Below, piece by piece: positions 7,333 through 16,464 of a DNA stretch of 28,451 bases. Source of the DNA: an uncultured Lachnospiraceae bacterium (GTDB taxonomy: Bacteria; Bacillota; Clostridia; Lachnospirales; Lachnospiraceae). A program made the translations under genes and the position numbers. The DNA lies in the NCBI GenBank assembly GCA_934402515.1, contig CAKRTZ010000026.1, positions 1 through 28,451 of the forward strand, given 5' to 3'. The notes under the pieces are model-generated. The model did no database searches. It saw only the letters and a list, made by a program, of their open reading frames with translations, and was not told the origin of the DNA. Positions within the stretch are counted from its first letter, which is position 1. Each line of letters starts with the position of its first letter.

Positions 7333-8790
7333 TTATACGGTATAGTCCAGTGTGCCTCCACGGTCTGCCATGAGTTCGGCTACCATGCGCTCCTCGTCTG
7401 TCAGTTCCTCGTCCTCCAGGTTGATGTCATCCAGCCGGATCCGGTGAGTTCTGGGACGATTTGCAAAGGCTTCGCCGTTTTCGCTTTGTCTCTCTCCCTC
7501 ATAGCTTTGTTCAAAGGCATGGGATTCTACCGTTACCTGTACGTTTTCCACTTTCAGTCCCTGGTCGTTTAAGTTTTCTTTCAAACTTACAAGCTGGGAT
7601 TCCAGTGCGGCGCGTACTGCCTCATTCTGTGTGGTAATCTGTGCAGTGAGTTCTCCGTTGTGGGATGTGATCTGAATCACTAATCTTCCCATGGTTTCGG
7701 GATGTAACTGCATTTCCAGTTTGGTAAATGCCTCAGAGTTGTCAATCTTCATGTAATCCATAATCTGATCCATGATGCTCTGGGTGTCTACCTGGGAATA
7801 ACTGCTGATGCTCTGTGCAAAAAGCTGTTCTCCGGTTGTGTTGACCTGGTTCGGCTGAAATTCCTGTACCAGTTCCGCTCCCTTTTCTGTCTGCTGGGTA
7901 TTTTCCCTATGCTGTCCATTGGTGTCCTGCCTCTGGGGCTGTACATTCTGGGGAACTTCAGTTTCTGTCATGCCATCTGCCACTGCCACGCCACTCTCGC
8001 CATCTTTGGTCATGTCGTAGGTGACTTCTTTGCCATCCTGCATGAATGTTACGGTGTAAGAAGTATCCTTCGGGGTTTCCTCCGGGGCGATTTTCTCTGC
8101 TACTGTGGGAATCACATTTTCCGCAGGTGTCTCTGCCATCTGGCTGTCCAACAGGCCCTGGAGCTGTTCTGCACTCCATCCGTTTGCCACACCGGCTTCT
8201 TCAAACATCTGGGATACCTGATTCCACAGTTCGTTAAAACTGTCTGCCAGTTCGTCTCCCATGAGTAGGAAACTTCCCTCCGGATCCTGGGCAAGGGTTG
8301 CAAACAAATTCTGGAAGCTTGCTGCATCAAACAAATCCACATCATTCATTCCCAGCATTTCCATGGTGTCGCTTACCTCTTCCGGTGTGATCTGGAAAAG
8401 TTCTGCCAATTTATCTACCACTGTCGCTGCGGTTTGTGCCAGAACTTCCATTGCCTGTTCTGTCTCCTCCGGACTTAAGGTGTCATCCTGGGTCTGCTGG
8501 TTGTCCCCTACGGCTTTGCTGTCTTTTGCTTTTGCCGTCTGGTTTTTTGCTTTGGCTGCCTGTCTGCTCTGGATGTTTGAGCCGGATTTTTCTGTTTTTC
8601 CGCCAGAAGTGGTGTTATCTGTCCTGGTGGTACCCGGCAGATTGTCCGTCTTCGTCATCTGTCCCGCATTTCCCGTTGCAGATTGTTTAAACACATCGGA
8701 AAAACTTTTGGTATGATCCGGAACGGATGTGGCTTTCACTTCCTGGGCAGGCATCAGACCTCCTGTGTTGATTACAGGTGTTGTTGTCAT
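7333..8790 (-). CDS. fliK: Flagellar hook-length control protein FliK
   Basis: FliK is exported during hook growth, measures hook length and switches the export gate to filament substrates. It has 485 residues. The N-terminal half is polar, rich in Thr, Gln, Lys and Glu, with little order, as expected for the ruler part. The conserved C-terminal switch domain is at about 355-425: LEMQLHPETMGRLVIQI, then AVRAALESQLVSLKENLNDQGLKVENVQV. The tail after residue 430 is acidic. ATG follows a GGAGG site by 7 bases. Its place between ylxF and flgD is standard in clostridial fla operons. Confidence 0.92.
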   Translation of the reverse strand: MTTTPVINTGGLMPAQEVKATSVPDHTKSFSDVFKQSATGNAGQMTKTDNLPGTTRTDNTTSGGKTEKSGSNIQSRQAAKAKNQTAKAKDSKAVGDNQQTQDDTLSPEETEQAMEVLAQTAATVVDKLAELFQITPEEVSDTMEMLGMNDVDLFDAASFQNLFATLAQDPEGSFLLMGDELADSFNELWNQVSQMFEEAGVANGWSAEQLQGLLDSQMAETPAENVIPTVAEKIAPEETPKDTSYTVTFMQDGKEVTYDMTKDGESGVAVADGMTETEVPQNVQPQRQDTNGQHRENTQQTEKGAELVQEFQPNQVNTTGEQLFAQSISSYSQVDTQSIMDQIMDYMKIDNSEAFTKLEMQLHPETMGRLVIQITSHNGELTAQITTQNEAVRAALESQLVSLKENLNDQGLKVENVQVTVESHAFEQSYEGERQSENGEAFANRPRTHRIRLDDINLEDEELTDEERMVAELMADRGGTLDYTV

Positions 8791-8857
8791 TTGCTTTCCT
8801 CCTCTCTTAAGTTGTCAAGGTACTCCTTTTATATATCGGTCATATCACCCGGAAATA

Positions 8858-9763
8858 TTAGTTGGGATTCATGATTTTTGTGATTCGTGCAGCCACCGTG
8901 GAATCCATTGCTCCCAGGATTTTCCCCCGGTCATCGTCGCTCATGGCGCCCAGTATTTTTGCTGCCAGATCCAGGTCATCTGTCATAGCTTCAAAAATTG
9001 CTGCAGCCTCTTTGGGTTTCATGCTGGCGTAGGCAGATGCGTAATCCTGCACCTCCTGATCTGCCTGTAACTGGGTTACTACCTGTTTGTACAGGGTTTC
9101 GGCGGTTGCAGGATCGATGGACTCGTAATACTTCTTGTACTCCTCTGCCCCCGGGCCCTGGTCTGCATAGATCACCTCATTATAGAATTCCTCTTTGATC
9201 CGCTGGAATTCCACCTGATTATCTTCAAAGGTCTTTAAACGTTCTACTTCTGCCTGCAGCGCCTCAATCTGTTCTTTATCGGATTGTCTGGACTGCTGTT
9301 CCTGATCCAGCTGCTGTTCCAGTCTTCGGATCTGTGCCACGGCTTCATCCAGCGACTGATAACCACTATAGCTTTCCCCGGTATCAGGATCATAGGTTGC
9401 CTCCTGTGTTGCAGGAAGGATCTTATTGAGAATCGGAACATCCTTGAGCATCGGGCTGAATATGTTGGTTCCCACACCGCCGATGTCCAGTTTTATTACC
9501 AGAGCCAAAATAGCGATCCAGATCAGCACAATGAAAAGGGTGATGAAAAACACAGAGGCTCCGCCGCCACTGGTTCCCTCATCCTCATAAATCTGGTCTT
9601 CCTGGGCCTCGATTTCCTTTGCCCGCTGTTTCGCCTCTTTTTTCTGAGACTTCTGCTCCTGTTTTAATTTCTTTTTTTCTTCCTTCAGCCGTTTCTTTTC
9701 ATCTGCGGGAGAATAATTCTCCTCCAGTGCCTGAGGCTGTGATTTCTGTTTGCTATCTGCCAA
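8858..9763 (-). CDS. YlxF/MotE-like flagellar membrane protein
   Basis: A 301-residue protein in the position of B. subtilis ylxF, between fliJ and fliK. Residues 20-65 are a highly charged Lys/Glu cytoplasmic stretch. A single transmembrane helix spans about 70-92 (ASVFFITLFIVLIWIAILAL). A coiled coil follows at 137-195. The C-terminal part (about 240-300) is a helical domain like the MgtE N-domain, with MKPKEAAAIFEAM and KILGAMSDDDRGKILGAM repeats. This layout matches MotE/YlxF proteins; MotE in other bacteria is a chaperone for a stator-associated protein. Its task in Firmicutes is not settled. The start is TTG, supported by an AGGAG site 7 bases upstream; no ATG fits. It begins 15 bases after fliJ. 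Confidence 0.85.
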   Translation of the reverse strand: MADSKQKSQPQALEENYSPADEKKRLKEEKKKLKQEQKSQKKEAKQRAKEIEAQEDQIYEDEGTSGGGASVFFITLFIVLIWIAILALVIKLDIGGVGTNIFSPMLKDVPILNKILPATQEATYDPDTGESYSGYQSLDEAVAQIRRLEQQLDQEQQSRQSDKEQIEALQAEVERLKTFEDNQVEFQRIKEEFYNEVIYADQGPGAEEYKKYYESIDPATAETLYKQVVTQLQADQEVQDYASAYASMKPKEAAAIFEAMTDDLDLAAKILGAMSDDDRGKILGAMDSTVAARITKIMNPN

Positions 9764-9778
9764 AATAACTCTCCTGTC

Positions 9779-10231
9779 CTAACGAGCCAGAGCTTTCCTT
9801 CCATGGGTATAGCTGGTAAGCTCATCAATTTCCTTGCTTTCTGCCCGGTTCAGTTCCTGTTTAAACTCCTCAAAGGCCTTTTCTTTCAGAATCTCCTGGG
9901 CTTTGCGTTCCATTCGTACCTGGGCCAGAGCCTCCTGGGCTTCCTCCAATTGTTCCCGGGCCCGTTCCACATGCTGTCTCTGCAGGGCGATAAATTCATC
10001 CATGCGGTCAATGGCATTATGGTTCGCCTCAATCTCAAGAAAATCCAGTTTCTGAAGAAGCAGTTCCTTTGCACGCTGCTCATACCCTGCTTTACGTTTC
10101 TGCAGCTGTTCCAGTTTTGCCTGCTCCTCATCCAACTTGATTTTAGCTGTTGCAAATGCCTGCCGCGCCTGTTCTTCCATCTTCAGTTTTACATCCAGAA
10201 TGCTTTGCATCCGGTAGACAAATTTTGCCAT
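9779..10231 (-). CDS. fliJ: Flagellar export protein FliJ
   Basis: FliJ is the coiled-coil stalk of the type III export ATPase and links FliI to the FlhA gate. The 150 residues begin MAKFVYRMQSILDVKLKMEEQ, the typical FliJ start, and nearly the whole chain is a charged, heptad-rich antiparallel coiled coil (Glu/Lys/Gln/Arg-rich) with no membrane segment. The ATG overlaps the fliI stop by one base (TAATG), a sign of translational coupling with its ATPase partner. Confidence 0.93.
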   Translation of the reverse strand: MAKFVYRMQSILDVKLKMEEQARQAFATAKIKLDEEQAKLEQLQKRKAGYEQRAKELLLQKLDFLEIEANHNAIDRMDEFIALQRQHVERAREQLEEAQEALAQVRMERKAQEILKEKAFEEFKQELNRAESKEIDELTSYTHGRKALAR

Positions 10232-11550
10232 TACTGTTCTCCAAACAGTGCTTTTAATCGCTCCAGTGTCTCTTCAAAATCCATTTTTTCGTCCACATCC
10301 TGGCACAGAAACCCATTGACTGCATCGATTTTTTCCATTGCATAGTCGATATTTGGATTGGATCCTCGCTTGTAGGCTCCGATATTGATCAAATCTTCTG
10401 CTTCATTGTAGGTGGCCAGCACATTTCTTAGCTTTCCGGCACAGGCCTTATGCTCTTTTGTGGCAATAGCACTCATACAACGGGAGATACTTGCCAGCAC
10501 ATCAATAGCCGGGTAATGATTTTTATGTCCCAGCTTACGGCTCAGCACAATATGTCCGTCCAGAATGCTGCGGGCTGTATCAGTGATAGGTTCATTGAAG
10601 TCGTCACCATCCACCAGTACGGTGTAAAGTCCGGTAATGGAACCTTTCGCGGCTCTTCCGGCGCGCTCCAAAAGTTTCGGCATCTCTGCATAAACGCTGG
10701 GTGGATACCCTCTGGATACAGGGGGCTCTCCACTGGCAAGGCCGATTTCCCTCTGTGCCATGGAAAAACGGGTCAGGGAATCCATCATCAGAAGGACATC
10801 TTTCCCCTGATCCCGGAAGTATTCTGCGATCGCAGTTGCTGTCATCGCTGCCTTTTTACGTTCCAGTGCCGGTTTATCTGAGGTTGCAACCACCGCAACA
10901 GAACGTTTCATGCCTTCCGGTCCCAAGTCACGCTCAATAAATTCCCGCACCTCTCTGCCTCGCTCTCCGATCAGTGCAATTACATTGATATCTGCTTTGG
11001 TGTTGCGGGCAAACATACCCATCAGGGTAGATTTTCCCACGCCGGAACCGGCAAAAATGCCGATACGCTGTCCTTTTCCCACCGTAATCAGACCATCAAC
11101 CGCACGCACCCCCAGGGGAAGAATCTCGTCAATGATCTCCCTGCTCATAGGATCGGGCGGCTGTGCATCCACAGAATATTTGGCTCCGCCTTCCAGTACG
11201 CTTCCGTCAGGGAATCTGCCCAATCCATCCAGTGTCTGTCCCAGCAGTTCCTCTCCTGCATGTACCATCAGAGGTTCTCCGGTATTGACCACAATGCTTC
11301 CGGCACCAATTCCCGTGACAATGCCATAGGGCATCAGCAGCGTCCGACCGTCTCTGAAGCCCACCACCTCTGCCATGGCCGGTGGCTGATCTCCGGTGCT
11401 GGGTCTGATCATGCATAGATCTCCCAGCTTGGCATCCGGGCCTGCCGATTCAATCGTCAGGCCAACCACATTCACCACTTTTCCCATCCGGACAAAGTAG
11501 TTTTCGTCTGCCGCATTTTTATATTTTTGAAAATTTACAGTTACATCCAT
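10231..11550 (-). CDS. fliI: Flagellum-specific export ATPase FliI
   Basis: FliI is the hexameric ATPase of the flagellar type III export apparatus at the cytoplasmic base of the motor. It has 439 residues, the family length. Visible motifs are Walker A GSGVGKST at 168-175, Walker B VLLMMDSLTRF around 252-262, IALIGERGREVREF near 191-204 and YPPSVYAEMPKLLERAGR at 282-299, all shared with F1 beta-like ATPases. The N-terminal region (1-90) is the beta-barrel. The ATG lies 4 bases after the fliH stop and the stop overlaps fliJ, so fliH, fliI and fliJ are tightly linked. Confidence 0.97.
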   Translation of the reverse strand: MDVTVNFQKYKNAADENYFVRMGKVVNVVGLTIESAGPDAKLGDLCMIRPSTGDQPPAMAEVVGFRDGRTLLMPYGIVTGIGAGSIVVNTGEPLMVHAGEELLGQTLDGLGRFPDGSVLEGGAKYSVDAQPPDPMSREIIDEILPLGVRAVDGLITVGKGQRIGIFAGSGVGKSTLMGMFARNTKADINVIALIGERGREVREFIERDLGPEGMKRSVAVVATSDKPALERKKAAMTATAIAEYFRDQGKDVLLMMDSLTRFSMAQREIGLASGEPPVSRGYPPSVYAEMPKLLERAGRAAKGSITGLYTVLVDGDDFNEPITDTARSILDGHIVLSRKLGHKNHYPAIDVLASISRCMSAIATKEHKACAGKLRNVLATYNEAEDLINIGAYKRGSNPNIDYAMEKIDAVNGFLCQDVDEKMDFEETLERLKALFGEQ

Positions 11551-11554
11551 AAGT

Positions 11555-12439
11555 TTATTCTTTTTCGTACGATAACAGTTTCAGGCGATTCGACAATTCC
11601 GTAAGCTGTGTGCTCACTCCACAGTCAAAAATGCCATCCTCGGTCTCAATCAGACATTGATTCTTGGAAAGTGTCAGATCCTCCACTACTTCAACGGATG
11701 ATCCTGATGCAACCGATGCTGTGATCTGTTTTTTCTGCATGCTGACAAAGGGATAATCCTCTTTCGAAACATGGATAAAAAAGCTTCTGTTTCCTTCGAT
11801 CTTACGCATGGTATTGGTAATCAGATAGGAGAGAATGTCGCGATAACCTTGCAGTTCCACATGGAAAATATGCTCATAAATTCCGGTTAAGGTGTCGATA
11901 AACTGAGGTTCCAGTTCCTGAATTTTGGTTTCGTAGGCAGACTCCAAATCCTTTTCCTTCTGTTCTAACTGCGCCATTCTCTGATTGGTTTCCTGGTCAG
12001 CCTGGGCAATTCCATCCTGATACCCCTGCTGTGCCCCTTCCTGTCTGGCATTTTCCCGGATATTTGCAGCATCTGTCTGAGCCTGGGCACGAATATTGTC
12101 CGCTTCCTGTCTGGCTGCATCCACCTGTGCCCTGGCATCTGCAAGCATCTGGTCTACCTGCTTCTGGGTATCCTCCAAGGAAGGACCGGCAGGCACCGGC
12201 TCCTGATGAATTACCGCAGATGACCCGCTTTCCCCATCCTCGGTAAGCCCCTCGAGAATTTCAGCCTGTACACCCCCCGCAAAGCCATCTTCATCCGGCT
12301 CTCCCAATGTTGTGTGATTCGCACGGCGTACAGGCTGACTTAATCCAGTCAGCCGTTTATTCACCAACTCATTGGTGTCTATAATTCTTTTTTCCTCACT
12401 ATTGACTTCAACCCAGCCGCCTTTGAGTAAACTAGACAA
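11555..12439 (-). CDS. fliH: Flagellar assembly protein FliH
   Basis: FliH binds and regulates FliI and anchors the ATPase to the C-ring. The N-terminus (SSLLKGGWVEV, then EKRIIDTNELV) matches the start of clostridial FliH proteins. A long Gln/Ala/Glu-rich coiled coil lies at about residues 90-165. The C-terminal V-ATPase E-like domain includes FIDTLTGIYEHIF and IEGNRSFFIHVSKEDY. The open frame also contains GTG (12451) and ATG (12448) further upstream. However, the GGAGG at the end of fliG is one base from that GTG and 11 bases from the TTG at 12439, so TTG is preferred, with about 8 bases overlapping fliG. The exact start is less certain than the gene. Confidence 0.9.
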   Translation of the reverse strand: MSSLLKGGWVEVNSEEKRIIDTNELVNKRLTGLSQPVRRANHTTLGEPDEDGFAGGVQAEILEGLTEDGESGSSAVIHQEPVPAGPSLEDTQKQVDQMLADARAQVDAARQEADNIRAQAQTDAANIRENARQEGAQQGYQDGIAQADQETNQRMAQLEQKEKDLESAYETKIQELEPQFIDTLTGIYEHIFHVELQGYRDILSYLITNTMRKIEGNRSFFIHVSKEDYPFVSMQKKQITASVASGSSVEVVEDLTLSKNQCLIETEDGIFDCGVSTQLTELSNRLKLLSYEKE

Positions 12440-13448
12440 TGATCTCATCACCTCCGCCTCTGGAAATTACGATCTCAGCGGAATCCTCTAATTTACGGAT
12501 AACATTGACAATCTTCTGCTGTGCCTCTTCCACATCTTTCATACGGACAGGACCCATAAATTCCATATCTTCGCGGATCATAACCGCCAGACGTTTGGAC
12601 ATATTGTTGAAGATCGCATTCTGTACTTCCTCGTTGGCTCCCTTTAATGCCATAGCCAGATCGCCGTTGTCCACATCTCTGAGTACGCGCTGAATTGCAC
12701 GGTCGTCCAGAAGCAGGATGTCCTCGAACACAAACATCTTTTTGCGGATTTCGTCTGCCATCTCCGGCTCCTCGATTTCCAGGGTTTCCATAATGTGTTT
12801 CTCTGTGCCACGATCCACAGTGTTGAGGATATCTACTACAGCGTCCACGCCACCCACAATGGAGTAATCCTGGTTCACCAGGTTGGACAGTTTGCTCTCC
12901 AGAATACGCTCCACTTCTTTGATCACATCCGGACTGGTGCGATCCATCATGGCAATACGTTTCACAACATCGGCTTGACGATCCGGGGATAGGGATGAAA
13001 GCACCATAGCGGATTGTGCCGGCGATAGGTAGGACAAAATCAGGGCAATGGTCTGCGGATGCTCGTCCTGAATAAAGTTGAGCAGCTGTGAAGGATCCGT
13101 CTTTCTTACAAACTCGAAAGGTTTTACCTGCAGGGAAGCAGTCAGTCTGCCGATAACATCCATTGCCTTCTCGGCACCCAGGGCTTTTTCCAGGAGTTCC
13201 TTCGCGTAATTGATACCGCCTTCCGCAATGTATTGCTGTGCCAGGCACACTTCATAAAACTCATTGATAATCTCTTCTTTGACCTGGGGCGTAACGCTGC
13301 GGGTGTTTGCAATCTCCAGGGTAAGTTCTTCAATTTCTTCTTCTTTTAAATATTTAAAAATGGTAGCGGATTTTTCCGGTCCGAGGGCAATCAAAAGGAT
13401 CGCCGCCTTCTGGGTGCCACTGATATGATCTTCACTCTTTACTGCCAT
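12432..13448 (-). CDS. fliG: Flagellar motor switch protein FliG
   Basis: FliG forms the upper C-ring, binding FliF above and touching MotA to generate torque. Its 338 residues equal the B. subtilis length. The N-terminal domain starts GTQKAAILLIALGPEKSATIF. The middle domain carries DEHPQTIALILSYL (the EHPQ motif that binds FliM). The C-terminal domain has the charged torque helix around DILLLDDRAIQRVLRDVDNGDL. ATG is 2 bases after the fliF stop, with a G-rich site in the end of fliF. The 3' end overlaps fliH. Confidence 0.97.
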   Translation of the reverse strand: MAVKSEDHISGTQKAAILLIALGPEKSATIFKYLKEEEIEELTLEIANTRSVTPQVKEEIINEFYEVCLAQQYIAEGGINYAKELLEKALGAEKAMDVIGRLTASLQVKPFEFVRKTDPSQLLNFIQDEHPQTIALILSYLSPAQSAMVLSSLSPDRQADVVKRIAMMDRTSPDVIKEVERILESKLSNLVNQDYSIVGGVDAVVDILNTVDRGTEKHIMETLEIEEPEMADEIRKKMFVFEDILLLDDRAIQRVLRDVDNGDLAMALKGANEEVQNAIFNNMSKRLAVMIREDMEFMGPVRMKDVEEAQQKIVNVIRKLEDSAEIVISRGGGDEIIV

Positions 13449-13450
13449 GT

Positions 13451-15061
13451 TTATGCCCCCCAGTCCTCATTCAGCCAGTTACGCAGCAGATTTGCCGCGG
13501 CCTCCGGATTTTCATCCACAAATTTCTCTATAATCAGACGGACCTCTGATTTTGTTTCTGTCTCAATGGCATCCAGAGGTTCCTCTGGTGTGGATTGTAA
13601 CAGATTTTCCACAGAAAGTTCCTCTTCCTCTTCCTCCTGTTTCTCACCACGCATGCTGCGGAGAACGACGAAGCCAAGCAATGCAAGGATCACGAAGATC
13701 AGGATAATCTGCACCACATCCGTGGCGCTCACACCCAGTCCGTCAGAATCTATAAACCAGTTTTCAGAATATGCCATGATCGTGATCTTGCTTTTATCAA
13801 TACCGGTGGCATTTGCCACCACATCATAAAGATCAGGATCCACATCCAGTTTGGTCCGATCACTGTTGGCTGCCTTGTACTCGTCCCAGGTAATTCCGTC
13901 CAGAAGTCCCTGTTTCTTTGCATCATCTTCATTGACAATGTTGTAGGAAATGGCAGTTGCCGCCAGAGAGGAGTTCTCATACTTGATGACCCCGGGATTG
14001 GTGATGGTATTTTCGATTACCTCGTTGGGCACATATTTATAATCTTCTTCCGTAGTGGAAGATTCGGAATTACTGTAGTCCTGATACATGTAAGTGGACC
14101 GGTCATTGTTCTGGTTGGAATCCGTGCCCGGTACACCGCCGCCGCCATTGGTGGCATCGGACTGGTAAATATGCGCTTCTGCATAAAGTCCCTGGGTCAT
14201 TCCGTCAGGGGCATAGTATTCATGCAAAGTCTTATCATAGGCAGCAAAATCAATATCCAGATTACTGGATACTTCAATGGCACTGTACAGATTGGTTCCC
14301 ATCAGCACCTGTGTCACTTTACTGCGCACCAGTTTCTCTGCCTGTTCCTTCACTCCGATCTGGGAGCTGGCTGTGCCTGCTACAGAGAAATCATCCTCTC
14401 CGGAATACAGAAGATTGGCATCCGTATCCATGATGGTAATCTGTGTCGTGTCGCTGTTTCCCAATGCCGTGGCAACTGCCTTTGCAACATAGGCAGCCTG
14501 CTCTGCGGTAAAATCATCCTGTAATTCCAGCTGTACCCACGCATAGGAGGGCTCATTTCTGGAGACCAGTGTTCCGTCATTATCCGGCAGATGGAGCATC
14601 ACGTGAGCGCTCTTTACCGCGGAAAACATTTTGATCATGTCGTTTTCCAGCTGGTTTTCCAGATAAACCACATAACGTTTCTGTTTATCCGCCTCTGTAG
14701 TGGAAATACCTCCACTGGTTACATTGTCAATGCCATATCCTGCCGCCAGAATATCATTGGCTCCCAGAAGAAGATTCGCCTGGGATTCCTGTTTTGCCAG
14801 GACCTTGATCTGCAATCCATCGGTGGATGTGGTGTATGTAATGTCGTTGGAATCCAGAAGTGCGGTAATCTCTGATGCTTCTTTTGTCGTCTCACAATTT
14901 GCCAATAATACATACTGTGGTCTGGTCAGTACTGTGACCAGAATCACGATTGCAAGAACCACCACTGCTGCGATGGCAATGATAATGGTTTTCTGTTTGA
15001 TGGTAAATTTTCCCCACCACTCTTTTATCTTATTCAGAATTTCCTGAAGCTTATCCTGCAT
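13451..15061 (-). CDS. fliF: Flagellar MS-ring protein FliF
   Basis: FliF makes the membrane MS-ring on which the motor is built. It has 536 residues. Transmembrane helix 1 lies at about 24-45 and helix 2 at about 449-467, with a large extracytoplasmic part between them carrying the ring-building motifs (PQYVLLANCETTKEASEI and VSSNLDIDFAAYDKTLHEYY). The middle has a low-complexity loop rich in Gly, Asn, Ser and Glu around residues 310-340. The cytoplasmic tail has an acidic run of Glu and ends in ANLLRNWLNEDWGA, the FliG-binding helix. It follows fliE by 29 bases. Confidence 0.97.
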   Translation of the reverse strand: MQDKLQEILNKIKEWWGKFTIKQKTIIIAIAAVVVLAIVILVTVLTRPQYVLLANCETTKEASEITALLDSNDITYTTSTDGLQIKVLAKQESQANLLLGANDILAAGYGIDNVTSGGISTTEADKQKRYVVYLENQLENDMIKMFSAVKSAHVMLHLPDNDGTLVSRNEPSYAWVQLELQDDFTAEQAAYVAKAVATALGNSDTTQITIMDTDANLLYSGEDDFSVAGTASSQIGVKEQAEKLVRSKVTQVLMGTNLYSAIEVSSNLDIDFAAYDKTLHEYYAPDGMTQGLYAEAHIYQSDATNGGGGVPGTDSNQNNDRSTYMYQDYSNSESSTTEEDYKYVPNEVIENTITNPGVIKYENSSLAATAISYNIVNEDDAKKQGLLDGITWDEYKAANSDRTKLDVDPDLYDVVANATGIDKSKITIMAYSENWFIDSDGLGVSATDVVQIILIFVILALLGFVVLRSMRGEKQEEEEEELSVENLLQSTPEEPLDAIETETKSEVRLIIEKFVDENPEAAANLLRNWLNEDWGA

Positions 15062-15090
15062 TGCAAGTGTTCCTCGTTTTCTCTAGCCTG

Positions 15091-15429
15091 TTAAATCTGC
15101 ATCTGCATAATCTCTTTGTAGGCATCCATGAATTTGTCACGGATTGCTACCGTGTACTGGAATACCGAAGAGGCCTTCTGCAATGCAATGGAAAGATCGT
15201 GGGTATTGTCCGTCTCCCCCAGAGCCCAGCTGATCTCTGCATTTTCTGCATCGGATAAATAGCTGTTGGTGGTGTTGATATTGTCCACGGCCGCCCCCAG
15301 TATGGAGTCAAACATCGTGGCTCCGTCCGGATTTTTCACTGCTGCCTGTGTATTCTGTACTGCGGATTTAATCGCCTCTGAAGAGACATTACGCAATGTA
15401 TTAATGTCAAATGTTGTGCCTAAGTTCAT
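15091..15429 (-). CDS. fliE: Flagellar hook-basal body complex protein FliE
   Basis: FliE is the small adaptor between the MS-ring and the proximal rod, and one of the first export substrates. The 112 residues are mainly helical. Conserved features include SFVFDSIL-like MFDSILGAAVDNIN in the middle and the C-terminal ALQKASSVFQYTVAIRDKFMDAYKEIMQMQI, a pattern diagnostic of FliE. There is no signal peptide, as expected for type III substrates. It lies between flgC and fliF, the standard position. Confidence 0.95.
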   Translation of the reverse strand: MNLGTTFDINTLRNVSSEAIKSAVQNTQAAVKNPDGATMFDSILGAAVDNINTTNSYLSDAENAEISWALGETDNTHDLSIALQKASSVFQYTVAIRDKFMDAYKEIMQMQI

Positions 15430-15472
15430 ACTTGTCCCTTTTCTCCCGTTTTTTCAGTATCTGACCTGTCGT

Positions 15473-15919
15473 TTATGATTCGATCAGATTCAATCCCTTC
15501 AATGCCACGGATTTGGTTGCTTCAAAGGCTGTGGCATTGGCCTCATAACCTCTGCTGGCATCAATCAGGTTGGTCATCTCTGTGATGATATTCACATTGG
15601 GATAGGTTACATAACCATTCTCGTCCGCATCCGGATGGGAAGGATCATAAACCATATTCATCTCGGTGGTCATATCCTCATGGACGCCGCTGACCTTTAC
15701 ACCGGTGCCGGAATATTTATCCGTTGCCTTGTTGAGTACATGGCTGAAATTGGTCTGACTGCCCTTCTCCTGGAATGTCACGACCTTTCTGCGATAGGGA
15801 GTGCCATCCTCTGTTCTGGTTGTATTGGCATTTGCCACATTCTCAGAAATGATATCCATACGATAACGCTGTGCTGTCATTCCTGATGAGTTAATATCAA
15901 ATGATGTAAAAACGCTCAT
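15473..15919 (-). CDS. flgC: Flagellar basal-body rod protein FlgC
   Basis: FlgC is a proximal rod subunit. Its 148 residues have the paired signature: N-terminal SFDINSSGMTAQRYRMDIISENVANANTT, then YRRKVVTFQEK, a middle segment VSGVHEDMTTEMNMVYDPSHPDADENGYV, and the C-terminal helix MTNLIDASRGYEANATAFEATKSV. Heptad-like N- and C-terminal helices pair in the assembled rod. ATG follows a GGGAGG site by 7 bases. It starts 15 bases after the flgB stop. Confidence 0.97.
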   Translation of the reverse strand: MSVFTSFDINSSGMTAQRYRMDIISENVANANTTRTEDGTPYRRKVVTFQEKGSQTNFSHVLNKATDKYSGTGVKVSGVHEDMTTEMNMVYDPSHPDADENGYVTYPNVNIITEMTNLIDASRGYEANATAFEATKSVALKGLNLIES

Positions 15920-15934
15920 CCTTCAACCTCCCGT

Positions 15935-16324
15935 TTATTTCATTGCCGCCTGCAGATTCTGGAATTCCTGTTTCACGCAATCCAGCAAACCGTTGTATTT
16001 CAATTCATTGGCTGCCAGTGTCACGTTTTCCGTCTCAATATCCACATTATTTCCGTCCAATCGATAGGAGTATCCGGCATAATCCCTGTATGTATGGGGT
16101 TCCAGCTGGCTGACTTTCAGGTTCCCAACCTTTTTATCCATAGAGGTATAACGGGAACTTCCCAGTGCCTTCTGCAGTTCGGATTCAAAATCCACATCCT
16201 CTCTTTTATAGCCAGGTGTATCTGCATTAGCGATATTGTTTCCAATCACTTCATTTCTTACCCAGGATGCATCCGCTGCTTTCCCCAGCACGTTAATATA
16301 ATCAAATGCATTACTATTGATCAT
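15935..16324 (-). CDS. flgB: Flagellar basal-body rod protein FlgB
   Basis: FlgB is a proximal rod subunit and the first gene of the fla/che operon. The 129 residues contain the rod signature VRNEVIGNNIANADTPGYKREDVDFE and a C-terminal helix (LAANELKYNGLLDCVKQEFQNLQAAMK). ATG lies 7 bases after an AGGAGG site. A promoter about 58 bases upstream of the coding region and the strong terminator of codY behind it mark the operon start. Confidence 0.96.
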   Translation of the reverse strand: MINSNAFDYINVLGKAADASWVRNEVIGNNIANADTPGYKREDVDFESELQKALGSSRYTSMDKKVGNLKVSQLEPHTYRDYAGYSYRLDGNNVDIETENVTLAANELKYNGLLDCVKQEFQNLQAAMK

Positions 16325-16388
16325 TCATCTTCCTCCTTCCCACTTTTCCAGGGCATAAACAGGCAATGTTAAAAATACACTACTGTTT

Positions 16389-16416
16389 ATTATAATTAAT
16401 TTGCAAAAAAACACAA
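16389..16416 (-). promoter_or_regulatory. Sigma-A-like promoter of the fla/che operon
   Basis: On the minus strand a perfect -10 hexamer TATAAT (16394-16389) is preceded, 16 bases upstream, by TTGTGT (16416-16411), which matches three of the first three and four of six positions of the -35 consensus. The spacer is AT-rich. Transcription would begin near 16382, giving a leader of about 58 bases to flgB. No sigma-D (SigD/FliA) or sigma-54 site is seen here, so the operon is likely read by the housekeeping sigma factor, as for the main fla/che promoter of B. subtilis. Confidence 0.7.
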
Positions 16417-16464
16417 GGTTTTTATACAAAAGAAGAAACTCCCCAAATCCCTGAAAAGTCTTGC

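Noticed and set aside
7909..8268. Open plus-strand frames opposite fliK and other flagellar genes.
   Set aside because: They are antisense to well-supported genes, have no ribosome sites, and their Cys/His/Phe-rich products fit no family.
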